From assembly GCA_947175215.1 (NCBI GenBank), contig CAMWLR010000022.1, positions 1-32,075 of the forward strand: a stretch of 32,075 nucleotides of DNA, read 5' to 3'. Origin of the DNA: an uncultured Porphyromonadaceae bacterium. GTDB lineage: Bacteria > Bacteroidota > Bacteroidia > Bacteroidales > Muribaculaceae. The notes beneath the pieces are model-generated. The model was not told the origin of the DNA. It made no database searches and worked only from the letters and a program-made list of their open reading frames with translations. Shown piece after piece: positions 23,560 to 31,333 of this stretch (position 1 is the stretch's first letter; each line of letters starts with the position of its first letter). A program made the translations under genes and the position numbers.

Positions 23560-24105
23560 ATGGCGAAGCTAAACCTGCCCCCCGCCACTCTCAAGATAAC
23601 CGAGAAAGATGACGAGGTGACGCGCGTATACGACCGTCTGCGCCGTAAACCTGTCGCCCTTACCCCAGAGGAATGGGTAAGACAGCACTTTGTCGACTAT
23701 CTGATCAATCAGTTAGGATATCCCGAGGGATTGCTCGCCAACGAGGTAAACCTGACTCTCAACTCGACACAACGACGATGTGACACCGTGCTGTTTGCTC
23801 CCGCCGGCTATGCGCGGTATCTGACCGGGGCAGCCGAGTTAGGCAATCTGCGCCCCGTGATGATCATCGAGTATAAAGGCCCCCGTGTCAAGATAACCCA
23901 GCAGGTCTTTGACCAGGCGGCGCGTTATAACCTCGTCATGGGAGCACCGTTTATTATCGTCAGCAACGGCATGGTGCATTATTGCTGCGTAGCCGACGGC
24001 GACTCATACCGTTTCCTCCCCGCCATTCCCACCTACCGTGAGCTCCTTAATATCATAACCCCGTCATCCTCAAGTATGCGGGCAGATGAAAACATCAAGA
24101 TATAA
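23560..24105 (+). CDS. Stand-alone HsdR-N-like PD-(D/E)XK domain protein
   Basis: 181 residues from ATG 23560 (MAKLNLPPATLKITEKD). The frame also extends to an ATG at 23476 inside the acyl-CoA synthetase gene, which I regard as unlikely. It resembles the N-terminal domain of type I restriction HsdR subunits: WVRQHFVDYLINQLGYPEGL, then a PD-(D/E)XK-like core with aspartate in RRCDTVLF and EYK in MIIEYKGPRVKITQQV, and QAARYN after it. There is no helicase and no neighbouring methylase or specificity gene, so it is not a restriction system. Short solo copies recur in Bacteroidales as chromosomal genes of unknown role, possibly DNA repair. Confidence 0.8.
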   Translation: MAKLNLPPATLKITEKDDEVTRVYDRLRRKPVALTPEEWVRQHFVDYLINQLGYPEGLLANEVNLTLNSTQRRCDTVLFAPAGYARYLTGAAELGNLRPVMIIEYKGPRVKITQQVFDQAARYNLVMGAPFIIVSNGMVHYCCVADGDSYRFLPAIPTYRELLNIITPSSSSMRADENIKI

Positions 24106-24167
24106 CCGATCGTAGATATAATGGCGATGGTGATGGTCATGTCGCCAAGCGGTGGAAGATCATCAAA

Positions 24168-24190
24168 TTACAAAATAATTTGTAACTTTG
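24168..24190 (+). promoter_or_regulatory. -7 element overlapped by a palindrome (candidate operator)
   Basis: The -7 element TAACTTTG (24183-24190) shares three bases with a perfect inverted repeat TTACAAA-ataa-TTTGTAA (24168-24174 with 24179-24185). Flanking CAAA (24164-24167) and TTTG (24187-24190) extend the symmetry with a one-base offset. No TTTG is found at -33, which suggests an activator- or repressor-controlled promoter for the TonB-receptor operon. Confidence 0.6.
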
Positions 24191-24224
24191 TGGTTGATTT
24201 TGAGATTAGACACTTACAAGGTAA

Positions 24225-26288
24225 ATGATAAAAAAGATTGTTTTGCTCGGGTGTGCCATAGTCACATTGACATTCGGGGTTAACGCCGGGGAGTCTGTCG
24301 ACAGTATTGCGGGGCAGACGCTCAACGAGGTGACTGTTACCGGCAATGGTGCGCGGCAGAGGGTGGGCAGCCCGCTCATCGGTGTCGAGAAGCTCGAGTT
24401 GTCAAAACTGCTGCTGACACCGTCGTTTGGCGGAGAGAATGACATTATCCGGTCGATAACGTTATTGCCGGGTGTGCGCAGTGAGGGTGACGGAGGCTGC
24501 GGTTTTGAGGTGCGCGGCGGCAATGCCTCGCAAAACCGTGTGCTACTTAACGGTATAACCCTTTATAACCCGGCGCACGTGATGGGGATTTTCTCGACTT
24601 TTAATGATGATGCGCTCGGTGGTGCGACACTCTACAAAGGGCCTGTGCCGGCGGCTTACGGCGGCGCGTCATCGTCAGTGCTCGACACGTCGTTAGGGGT
24701 GGGGGATATGTATGGTTACCATGCCTCGGCAACAATCGGTCTGCTCTCTGCCAAGATCAAAGCAGAGGGGCCGATCATCAAGGATAAGTTGTCGTTTGCC
24801 GTGGCTGCGCGCCGTTCTTATGTCGACCTGTTTCTTAAGATGGTACCAAAATATCGCAGCACGGTGATGAATTTTTATGACGTGACGGCAACAGCGCGTT
24901 ACACCCCGTCGCGGCTGCATATTCTCGATGCCACATTCTTTATATCGCGTGACAACATGGCTGTCGGCGATATAATGGGGATGTACTGGGGTAATCTCGG
25001 GGCATCGCTCAACTGGCTGGCACGCACTGACGGTGAGGTCACATTCACCACCACGGCAGCCATGACGCGATTTACCCCCAAAATGGAGATGGATATAATG
25101 GATGACAACCAGATGATGCGCACATATATCCATAATTATTCGATAAATGAGAAAGTGCATTGGCAACTCTCAGACGCGCACTCTCTCGAGGGAGGCTTCC
25201 GCTCTGAACTTCTCAGGGTGAAGTCTGCCGAGTGGCAGGTCAACCGACACGCTGAGACAGAGGAGAGATCGCTGTGGGAGAACTCTGTGTGGATCGATTA
25301 TAAGGGGAATTTTGCCGACAGGTTTGATCTGGGGCTGGGAGCGAGGCTAAATGTCTCGTCGGCCCTCGCGGGTGACAGCTTTCACCGGTTTGAGTCACTG
25401 ACAGGCGAGACAGCCGATTTTAATGCAAAAACATACGTCAGGATTGAGCCGCGTGCCACTGTGCGGTATTCGATTGATACCGAAAACAGTGTTAAGGCCG
25501 GTGTGGGACTGACATCGCAGAATCTGCATGAAATCAGATCATCATCAACCTCGTTCCCCTTTGACCGTTATGCGCTGACATCGGCTTATGTCAAACCCGA
25601 GGAGGCAGTGATATACAGCATCGGTTACAACGGTATGACCCCGCGCGGTGATTATGACTGGTCGGTCGAGGCTTATTACCGTGACATCGCCAATGTCTAT
25701 GACTATAAGGATGGTCGCAGCACATTCTCTGACATTCTCCTCGAAAATATAATACTTGGCGGTAAGGGGCGTAGCTATGGTGCCGAGTTTATGTTGCGCA
25801 AAAACAGCGGACGGCTCACCGGATGGGTGTCGTACACTATATCGCAGACACGCACCAAAATCCCCGGCATAAATGACGGGCGGTGGTATGATGCCACTAA
25901 CGACCGTCGCCATGATTTCTCGGTTACGGCGATCTGGCAACTGACTGACCGCTGGAATCTCTCTGCCTCGTGGATCTATCTGTCGGGTCGGCCGCTCACC
26001 GCCCCTGATGTCAAATATGAGTTGTCGGGCGTTACCTGCTACTATTATTCAAAGCGCAACAGTTACAAGACACCGTCGGTGCATCGCCTCGACCTGGCGG
26101 CGACATACACCCACACCGGGGTGAGGTTTACATATCAGTGGGCATTGGGCATTTATAACGCCTATTGTCGCTATAACCCGTATGTGATATATTTTGAGGA
26201 TGATGACACCAAGCCCTCGGGCACGCGTGCAGTGCAGATGGCCCTCTATGGCCTCATCCCCTCAGTCTCCTACACCCTGAAATTCTGA
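24225..26288 (+). CDS. TonB-dependent outer-membrane receptor
   Basis: 687 residues with a signal peptide (about 1-21, ending FGVNA). A TonB-box-like stretch (LNEVTVTG) precedes a plug domain (about 45-150: DIIRSITLLPGVRSEGDGG, EVRGGNASQNRVLLNGI, GGATLYKGPVPAAYGG) and then a beta-barrel that ends in aromatic F (SVSYTLKF), as porins do. It lacks the N-terminal carboxypeptidase-like domain found in many receptors of this phylum and has no SusD partner, so it is not a typical glycan-uptake locus. The DUF4249 lipoprotein follows 5 nt downstream. The substrate is unknown; metal chelates or peptides are possible. Confidence 0.93.
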   Translation: MIKKIVLLGCAIVTLTFGVNAGESVDSIAGQTLNEVTVTGNGARQRVGSPLIGVEKLELSKLLLTPSFGGENDIIRSITLLPGVRSEGDGGCGFEVRGGNASQNRVLLNGITLYNPAHVMGIFSTFNDDALGGATLYKGPVPAAYGGASSSVLDTSLGVGDMYGYHASATIGLLSAKIKAEGPIIKDKLSFAVAARRSYVDLFLKMVPKYRSTVMNFYDVTATARYTPSRLHILDATFFISRDNMAVGDIMGMYWGNLGASLNWLARTDGEVTFTTTAAMTRFTPKMEMDIMDDNQMMRTYIHNYSINEKVHWQLSDAHSLEGGFRSELLRVKSAEWQVNRHAETEERSLWENSVWIDYKGNFADRFDLGLGARLNVSSALAGDSFHRFESLTGETADFNAKTYVRIEPRATVRYSIDTENSVKAGVGLTSQNLHEIRSSSTSFPFDRYALTSAYVKPEEAVIYSIGYNGMTPRGDYDWSVEAYYRDIANVYDYKDGRSTFSDILLENIILGGKGRSYGAEFMLRKNSGRLTGWVSYTISQTRTKIPGINDGRWYDATNDRRHDFSVTAIWQLTDRWNLSASWIYLSGRPLTAPDVKYELSGVTCYYYSKRNSYKTPSVHRLDLAATYTHTGVRFTYQWALGIYNAYCRYNPYVIYFEDDDTKPSGTRAVQMALYGLIPSVSYTLKF

Positions 26289-26293
26289 CAGTG

Positions 26294-27106
26294 ATGAAGG
26301 TTATCAAGTTATTACCATTAATATTATCAGCGGTTGTCGCACTGACATCTTGCAAGAAAGAACTTGACTTTGAGTATCACAACATACCCGCACTGCCGGT
26401 AATCGAGGGGTGTCTGACCCCTGACGGCGTCAGGGTCTCACTCACTGCGACCACACCGATGGGTGAAGCGATGGATCGTACACGCTACACCAATGCGCAG
26501 ATGTCGCTCCTTGATCTCACCTCGGGTGAGTCGGTCACACTCCTGCCCGATGCTGAGAATTATTTCACGGCCCCGATAGAGGGTGTCCCCGGTCATGACT
26601 ACCAACTCTCGGTCTCCCGCGACGGACGGCAATATAGTGCGGTTGCTACGATGTATGATGCGCCCACCTGGCTCAGTCTTGAGTTTAACTGGATCTCGAT
26701 GCCCTATGATGATGTTGCGGTGCTGCAAGGTAAATTCCTCGAAGACCCCGCTGTGCCTGATGAGTGCTTCTGGATCAGGATATACCGTAACGGCGAGATA
26801 TATTTATGGGCAGCCATGGATGACCGTAGCTCAGACAACGGCGTGCTGACATTCTCGATAATGACCTCTCGGCGTGATGTCGACGAGGAGGATGATGACG
26901 AGGTGCTCTATGACGGCGACACGGTCAGCTGCACCCTCTGCCGTATATCACGCGCCATGCTCGAATATCTCGATGCTCTGGGCAACGACAGTAACGGCCC
27001 TGTAATGTTTACGGAAGACATGGCGCTCGGCTATTTTATGGCAACAACCCCCACGTCCCTCTCAATCGACTTTCACCCCGACCTCATTCCAAACTATAAT
27101 GATTAA
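26294..27106 (+). CDS. DUF4249 lipoprotein paired with the TonB receptor
   Basis: 270 residues from ATG 26294; a GTG one codon earlier is an alternative. The lipoprotein signal ends at C20 (ALTSC). It matches the DUF4249 pattern: early LPVIEGCLTPDG, RYTNAQMSLLDLTSGESV, APIEGVPGHDYQLSVSRDGR with a Y-x-L-x-V beta strand, and a late FTEDMALGYFMATTPTSLSI. An acidic run DEEDDDE lies about residue 197-203. DUF4249 proteins are encoded next to TonB receptors across Bacteroidota and are presumed surface or periplasmic accessories for the same substrate; their exact action is not established. Likely co-transcribed with the receptor, closed by the hairpin at 27140-27184. Confidence 0.88.
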   Translation: MKVIKLLPLILSAVVALTSCKKELDFEYHNIPALPVIEGCLTPDGVRVSLTATTPMGEAMDRTRYTNAQMSLLDLTSGESVTLLPDAENYFTAPIEGVPGHDYQLSVSRDGRQYSAVATMYDAPTWLSLEFNWISMPYDDVAVLQGKFLEDPAVPDECFWIRIYRNGEIYLWAAMDDRSSDNGVLTFSIMTSRRDVDEEDDDEVLYDGDTVSCTLCRISRAMLEYLDALGNDSNGPVMFTEDMALGYFMATTPTSLSIDFHPDLIPNYND

Positions 27107-27139
27107 ACTAAAAAACTAAAAATTTTACTGTAAGATAAG

Positions 27140-27184
27140 TCAGGGGATAAATGTTAATGATGGACATTGACATTTATCCCCTGA
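27140..27184. terminator. Large bidirectional terminator hairpin
   Basis: A 20-bp stem (27140-27159 with 27165-27184; 19 Watson-Crick pairs and one G-U) has a 5-nt loop ATGGA. It sits between the convergent DUF4249 and PurF-like genes. The plus side is followed by TTTATAT; on the minus side a T-rich stretch lies a dozen bases further on. Confidence 0.78.
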
Positions 27185-27252
27185 TTTATATGGGGTTGTG
27201 ATTTTTAAGATGTCGGATTGGCAAGTCCGTCAGAAAGTGACAGATGGGGGCT

Positions 27253-28710
27253 TTAGATCTCGTCGGATAATGTGTCGGGGTGGTCGGCGCGATAGGCGAC
27301 ATCGGGTTGGCAACCAGTGCCGTCAAAGCAGTGGGTGCAGATGCGGCATTTGGGTAGGCCGATGGCGGCGATCATATCGTCGAGTTCGCTAAACTGCAGG
27401 GTGGATAATCCCAGGCGACGGGCGATCTCCTCGACCATGCGCTCATATTGAGGAGTGCCGGCGGTGGCGTACAACTCGAGATTGGCTTTATCATCTCCCT
27501 CAAAGTCTTTGATGATCTGGCGGGTTATCAGCTCCATGTCACTCTTTGAGGAGGTGAAGCCGATAAAGGGGCAGCCGTAGACCAGGGGCGGACATGAGAT
27601 GCGGGCGTGTACCTCTTTTGCTCCGCAGCCAAAGAAAGTACGCACGTTGTCGCGTAACTGGGTGCCGCGCACGATTGAGTCGTCACAGAACACGACACGC
27701 TTGTCTTTGAGTATGGCGCGGTTGGGTATCAGCTTCATCTTGGCCACCAGGTCACGGCGCGATTGATTGCCGGGGGTGAATGAGCGGGGCCAGGTGGGGG
27801 TGTATTTGAGCACGGCGCGCTGATAGGGGATGCCATGTCCCTCGGCATATCCTAAGGCATGACCTACGCCCGAGTCGGGGATACCGCAGACACAATCAGC
27901 ATCGGTGGGGTCTTTCTCACCCATCATCTTGCCGCCGGCCTCGCGCATGGCCTCGGTGTTGATGCCGAGATAATCGCTGGCGGGGAAGCCGTAATATACC
28001 CAGAGGAATGAGCAAATCTGCTCTTTTGCGGCGGGGGCTTGCAGTTGCTCCATAGAGTCGGCTCGCAGTCTGACGATCTCGCCGGGGCCGAGGTCGCGCA
28101 CTACCTCATAGTCGAGGTTAGGAAACGCCGATGTCTCGGATGTGGCGGCATATCCGTCAGGCTTGCGCCCTATTATAACAGGTGTGCGTCCGAGATAATC
28201 ACGAGCCGCGATGATGCCGTCTTCGGTCAGAATAAGCATCGAGCACGACCCTTTGATTTTACGGTAGACAAGGTTGATGCCGTCGACAAAGTCCTTGCCC
28301 ATATTGATAAGCAGCGCCACCAGTTCGGTCTGATTGATTTTGTTTGCCGAGAGTTCGCTGAAGTGCATCCCCTTGGCGAGCAGTGCGTCGGCGATCTCAC
28401 GCAGATTGTTGATCTTGGCCACGGTGACCACCGCGTAGCGTCCTAAGTGAGAGTTGACGATAATCGGCTGCGGGTCAGTGTCGCTGATTACGCCGATACC
28501 CTGATTACCGACAAACGAGTCGAGCTCATCCTCAAATTTTGACCTGAAGTAGTCGCGCTCAAGTTTATGAATCTTACGGTTAAAACCCTCGATGGGGTCA
28601 AAAGTCACCATACCGGCACGCTTGGTGCCAAGGTGAGAATTGTAATCTGTGCCATAGAAAAGATCATTGACACACGGCTTTGCCATAACGGCGCCGAAGA
28701 AACCTCCCAT
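27253..28710 (-). CDS. Amidophosphoribosyltransferase paralogue without N-terminal cysteine
   Basis: 485 residues from ATG 28710 (MGGFFGAVMAKPC). PurF organisation: an N-terminal class II glutaminase-like domain (about 1-230), then a phosphoribosyltransferase domain with PRPP motif VVFCDDSIVRGT (339-350) and PDSGVGHALGYAEGHGIPY. Cysteines at the places used for the 4Fe-4S cluster in Bacillus PurF are kept (C233, C373/C380 and PKCRICTHC near the end). The catalytic cysteine at position 2 is glycine, and the usual HRGQEGAG and HNGN blocks read HLGTKRAGM and KINN. So glutamine hydrolysis is probably lost. Own promoter at 28734-28763. A 72-codon upstream extension of the frame is rejected. Confidence 0.85.
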   Translation of the reverse strand: MGGFFGAVMAKPCVNDLFYGTDYNSHLGTKRAGMVTFDPIEGFNRKIHKLERDYFRSKFEDELDSFVGNQGIGVISDTDPQPIIVNSHLGRYAVVTVAKINNLREIADALLAKGMHFSELSANKINQTELVALLINMGKDFVDGINLVYRKIKGSCSMLILTEDGIIAARDYLGRTPVIIGRKPDGYAATSETSAFPNLDYEVVRDLGPGEIVRLRADSMEQLQAPAAKEQICSFLWVYYGFPASDYLGINTEAMREAGGKMMGEKDPTDADCVCGIPDSGVGHALGYAEGHGIPYQRAVLKYTPTWPRSFTPGNQSRRDLVAKMKLIPNRAILKDKRVVFCDDSIVRGTQLRDNVRTFFGCGAKEVHARISCPPLVYGCPFIGFTSSKSDMELITRQIIKDFEGDDKANLELYATAGTPQYERMVEEIARRLGLSTLQFSELDDMIAAIGLPKCRICTHCFDGTGCQPDVAYRADHPDTLSDEI

Positions 28711-28733
28711 ATTGAAAACTAATTTTGACGGCG

Positions 28734-28763
28734 CAAAGTTACAAAAAATCCTTTGGCGGTCAA
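28734..28763 (-). promoter_or_regulatory. Promoter of the PurF-like gene
   Basis: Minus strand: TTG at 28761-28763, a 19-nt spacer, and TAACTTTG at 28734-28741, an exact -7 box. The leader is about 20 nt. Confidence 0.7.
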
Positions 28764-28765
28764 TA

Positions 28766-28812
28766 ACCCCGGTCTCTTTTTTTGACGCGGATGTCATGTA
28801 AGAGACCGGGGT
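28766..28812. repeat. 12-bp perfect inverted repeat just upstream of the PurF-like promoter
   Basis: accccggtctct (28766-28777) pairs with agagaccggggt (28801-28812). The 23-nt interior contains a T run directly after the left arm and a small inner TGAC/GTCA hairpin (28783-28786 with 28793-28796). It lies between the MFS stop and the PurF-like promoter. It may terminate the MFS transcript, but there is no U tract after the stem on the minus strand. Confidence 0.7.
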
Positions 28813-28861
28813 AGAATATAAGATGTGGTCTGTAACTGTCTGTGACAGAGTGTGAGGCGAA

Positions 28862-30145
28862 TCAGGCGTAGTAGCTCTTGCTGACGCCGAATACAAAGTG
28901 ATTGCTGCGCATGATGATGACAACAAGCACTATGGCTGTCAGTATTCCGGCGAATATAAAGGGGAAGATAGTGCTGGTGGGTTCGCCGAATATACCACGC
29001 GCTGCGTTGATGATGACCGGTACGAGTGAGATGGCCACATAGTTGGCGCACTGCACGTAGGCTAATGCGAGGGTTGATTTGCCGGGGTTGATAACCAACT
29101 CGGTCGCCTTGGTGTAGAATATCGGCTGCGCGATGCCGTTGCCAAAACCGCAGAGAGCAGCCGCGATAACGTAGGCCCAGAGCGAGGGGATGAAGATATA
29201 GATGGCGAATCCGCCGACGATCATTGCGGCAGCCACGATAAACGAGGTCTTCTTTAGCAGTCTCATCGTCGGTGTCAGCGCAATGCCTATGGCAAACATA
29301 GCGAAGTAGAACACCGATGTCATCGTCGAGGCTGTCTCGGCATCGATCCAGTTGATATATGGCATATAATAAGTCGGCACACAGGTCACGAAGACAAAGA
29401 AGAAGTAAGCCAGCAGCATCCATACAGTACGGCCGACGTAAAAACCGCCTTTGACTTTCTCTCCTTTGGTAGAGAAACCGTCGGCGTCAACCGTCGGGAT
29501 GATCTCGGCAGTATCTTTGGTGTCTGCACCCGCTTTGGCGTCACTGCTGTCAGATTGTCCGTTAAGATCGCTTGCGGGTATCTTGCGCAGGAATGGGATG
29601 AGTAGCAGCGAAATCAGCGGCAGCAGGTATACAAGGAACGGCAGATGCCAGCTCTTGGCGGCAAGGAAACCGACCACAAATGTCGCTGCAACCAAAGCGA
29701 TATTACCGATGGCCGAGACTATACCCATCTGCTTGACGCGATAGCGCCCCGTAAAGACATCTGCGATCAGGCCCGTCGAAAAGGGGAGGATAAGACCGCA
29801 CCCGGCGCCGAGAAGACAGCTGAGGAATATCAGCATATTCAGCGAGCTCGAGAATACTGACAGCGCACCGGCGGCGATATAGAGCACTGTGCCGGCCACG
29901 ATGACGGTTATCTTGTGGCGCGACTCAGAGAGTTTTCCCGACAGTAACACAAATGGTATTATGAGCAGATTGGGTAACACCGTCAGCAGTTGTATCTTGA
30001 AGTCGGTGGTATCTGCAAAGATATGATGTAACTCCCCCTCGATAGGGGTAACTGCCAGACCCGGCAGGTCGACGGCAATCGAGAGTGACCAGATTGCCAG
30101 TACAACCATCATTGAGATGGTGCCTTTACCCGTATTAACCTGCAT
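28862..30145 (-). CDS. Major facilitator superfamily transporter
   Basis: 427 residues, about 12 hydrophobic helices in two halves split by a long polar loop (about 205-235, rich in D, S and K: NGQSDSSDAKAGADTKDT). The first cytoplasmic loop has SGKLSESRHK, a variant of the MFS loop 2-3 motif, and helix 4-5 contains LPFSTGLIADVFTGRYR. ATG 30145 gives MQVNTGKGTISMMVVL, leading straight into helix 1. It follows glsA by 61 nt on the same strand, so glutamate, glutamine or a related compound is a possible cargo, by position only. The substrate is not recognisable from sequence. Confidence 0.85.
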   Translation of the reverse strand: MQVNTGKGTISMMVVLAIWSLSIAVDLPGLAVTPIEGELHHIFADTTDFKIQLLTVLPNLLIIPFVLLSGKLSESRHKITVIVAGTVLYIAAGALSVFSSSLNMLIFLSCLLGAGCGLILPFSTGLIADVFTGRYRVKQMGIVSAIGNIALVAATFVVGFLAAKSWHLPFLVYLLPLISLLLIPFLRKIPASDLNGQSDSSDAKAGADTKDTAEIIPTVDADGFSTKGEKVKGGFYVGRTVWMLLAYFFFVFVTCVPTYYMPYINWIDAETASTMTSVFYFAMFAIGIALTPTMRLLKKTSFIVAAAMIVGGFAIYIFIPSLWAYVIAAALCGFGNGIAQPIFYTKATELVINPGKSTLALAYVQCANYVAISLVPVIINAARGIFGEPTSTIFPFIFAGILTAIVLVVIIMRSNHFVFGVSKSYYA

Positions 30146-30206
30146 GATGGTGGATTTTTATAATTAAACAGTTGAAATATAGAATATTAGTCGCTATAAG
30201 TACCTG

Positions 30207-31172
30207 TCAGGCTGTGACGGTGACACGGTCGCCGTTAAAGACGCCGAGGTCGAGTTTTTTCATCACGGCCTTTATGGCGGCCTGGGCTTTGACCGAGTTT
30301 CCGGCAGGGTCAAGTGGCGGCGCAAATGCCGCGATACCCATCACACCGGGCAGTACACCCAGGACACCGCCGCCTACACCGCTCTTTGCCGGGATTCCCG
30401 AGGTATAGAGCCAATCGCCGGTGTTCTGATAAAACCCGACCGATGATATGAGGGTGGTGATTTTCGGGGCGAGTTGGGGGTCAAAGACCTGCGTCTTGGT
30501 CACGGGGTTAAATCCGCGGTTGGCAATCGTGGCGGCACAGATAGACAACTGAGACGCGGTGATGCCCACCGAGCACTGACGGGTGTAGAGGTCGAGACTC
30601 ATGTCGACATCATCATAGATGCGGTTATAATTCTTGAGCAGCCACGAAATGGCGCGGTTGTTAAAGTTTGTCTCTGACTCTGATTTATAAAGTTCGTCGA
30701 TCACCTCAGATTCTGACCCGCAGAGAGCGGTGATGTTATTGATGATCGCCTCCCACTTTCCCCAAGAGTCACCTTTGGGGTTGACCATTGAGCAGGCAGT
30801 GATGGCGCCGGCATTGACCAGCGGGGTAGAGGGATGGTCATTTTCGAGCAGGATGGCGAAGATCGAGTTGAAAGGTAGACCGGTGGCGTCAGCTCCGATC
30901 TGTTTCAACACGGCCTCGGCTCCGTGCTGTTTGAGTATCAGTATGGCCGTGAGAACTTTCGACACTGATTCGATACCGAATTTATAATCGGTGTCGCCGA
31001 TATTGAATGTGGTGCCGTCGGGCAGCGTTACGCTCAGTCCAAACAGGTTGGGATCAATGTTGGCTAAGAAAGGGATATAATCGGCGTTTTTGCCGCCGGT
31101 GATATCTTTGCACTCCTGATAGGCCTCCTTTACGGCAGCCTCGATCTGAGCATGAGTCAATGTCTTGTCCAT
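30207..31172 (-). CDS. glsA: Glutaminase (GlsA type)
   Basis: Hydrolyses glutamine to glutamate and ammonia; serine-dependent beta-lactamase-like fold. 321 residues from ATG 31172 (MDKTLTHAQIEAAV). The catalytic pair is S69-x-x-K72 (GIESVSKVLTAILIL), followed by PFNSI, TPLVNAGAIT, the tyrosine-bearing YTRQCSVGITASQLS and SGIPAKSGVGGGVLGVLPG. In gut bacteria GlsA often supports acid tolerance through ammonia release, usually beside a glutamate antiporter; here the neighbour is an MFS protein. The frame continues 42 codons upstream to 31298, but that region carries 17-bp direct repeats out of phase with codons, so the shorter start is preferred. No TAnnTTTG element is seen upstream. Confidence 0.93.
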   Translation of the reverse strand: MDKTLTHAQIEAAVKEAYQECKDITGGKNADYIPFLANIDPNLFGLSVTLPDGTTFNIGDTDYKFGIESVSKVLTAILILKQHGAEAVLKQIGADATGLPFNSIFAILLENDHPSTPLVNAGAITACSMVNPKGDSWGKWEAIINNITALCGSESEVIDELYKSESETNFNNRAISWLLKNYNRIYDDVDMSLDLYTRQCSVGITASQLSICAATIANRGFNPVTKTQVFDPQLAPKITTLISSVGFYQNTGDWLYTSGIPAKSGVGGGVLGVLPGVMGIAAFAPPLDPAGNSVKAQAAIKAVMKKLDLGVFNGDRVTVTA

Positions 31173-31200
31173 ATTCTTGAATTTTGGGTTATGGGGATTA

Positions 31201-31240
31201 AATCTTGGTTGTTGATATTCCTGAATCTTGGTTGTTGATA
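31201..31240. repeat. Pair of 17-bp direct repeats upstream of glsA
   Basis: aatcttggttgttgata occurs at 31201-31217 and again at 31224-31240, period 23 bp, 29-68 bp before the glsA ATG. The period and direct orientation suit a dimeric regulator such as a LytTR or AraC protein, but this is inference. Confidence 0.75.
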
Positions 31241-31333
31241 GTATTGAAACACTTCCCCGCCGATAATTGTTTGCAACACTCTTGAGTATTATACACATTA
31301 TGCAGCCCGATAATATTCAGGATGATATACACA

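Noticed and set aside
23476-24105. HsdR-like gene as part of a restriction-modification or defence system
   Set aside because: No methylase, specificity or helicase gene is present; the neighbours are an acyl-CoA synthetase and a TonB receptor.
24121-24228. Short frame starting ATGGCGATGGTG before the TonB receptor
   Set aside because: It runs through the palindrome and promoter and ends over the receptor's start; composition looks random.
24225-27106. Polysaccharide utilisation locus
   Set aside because: No SusD homologue, glycoside hydrolase or carbohydrate sensor accompanies the receptor.
28711-28926. 72-codon upstream extension of the PurF-like frame
   Set aside because: It crosses the gene's own promoter and the 12-bp inverted repeat, and is low-complexity Ser/Thr-rich sequence; MGGFFG at 28710 is the natural start.
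31173-31298. 42-codon upstream extension of the glsA frame
   Set aside because: The segment contains 17-bp direct repeats with a period that is not a multiple of three; GlsA proteins start near MDKTLTHAQIE.
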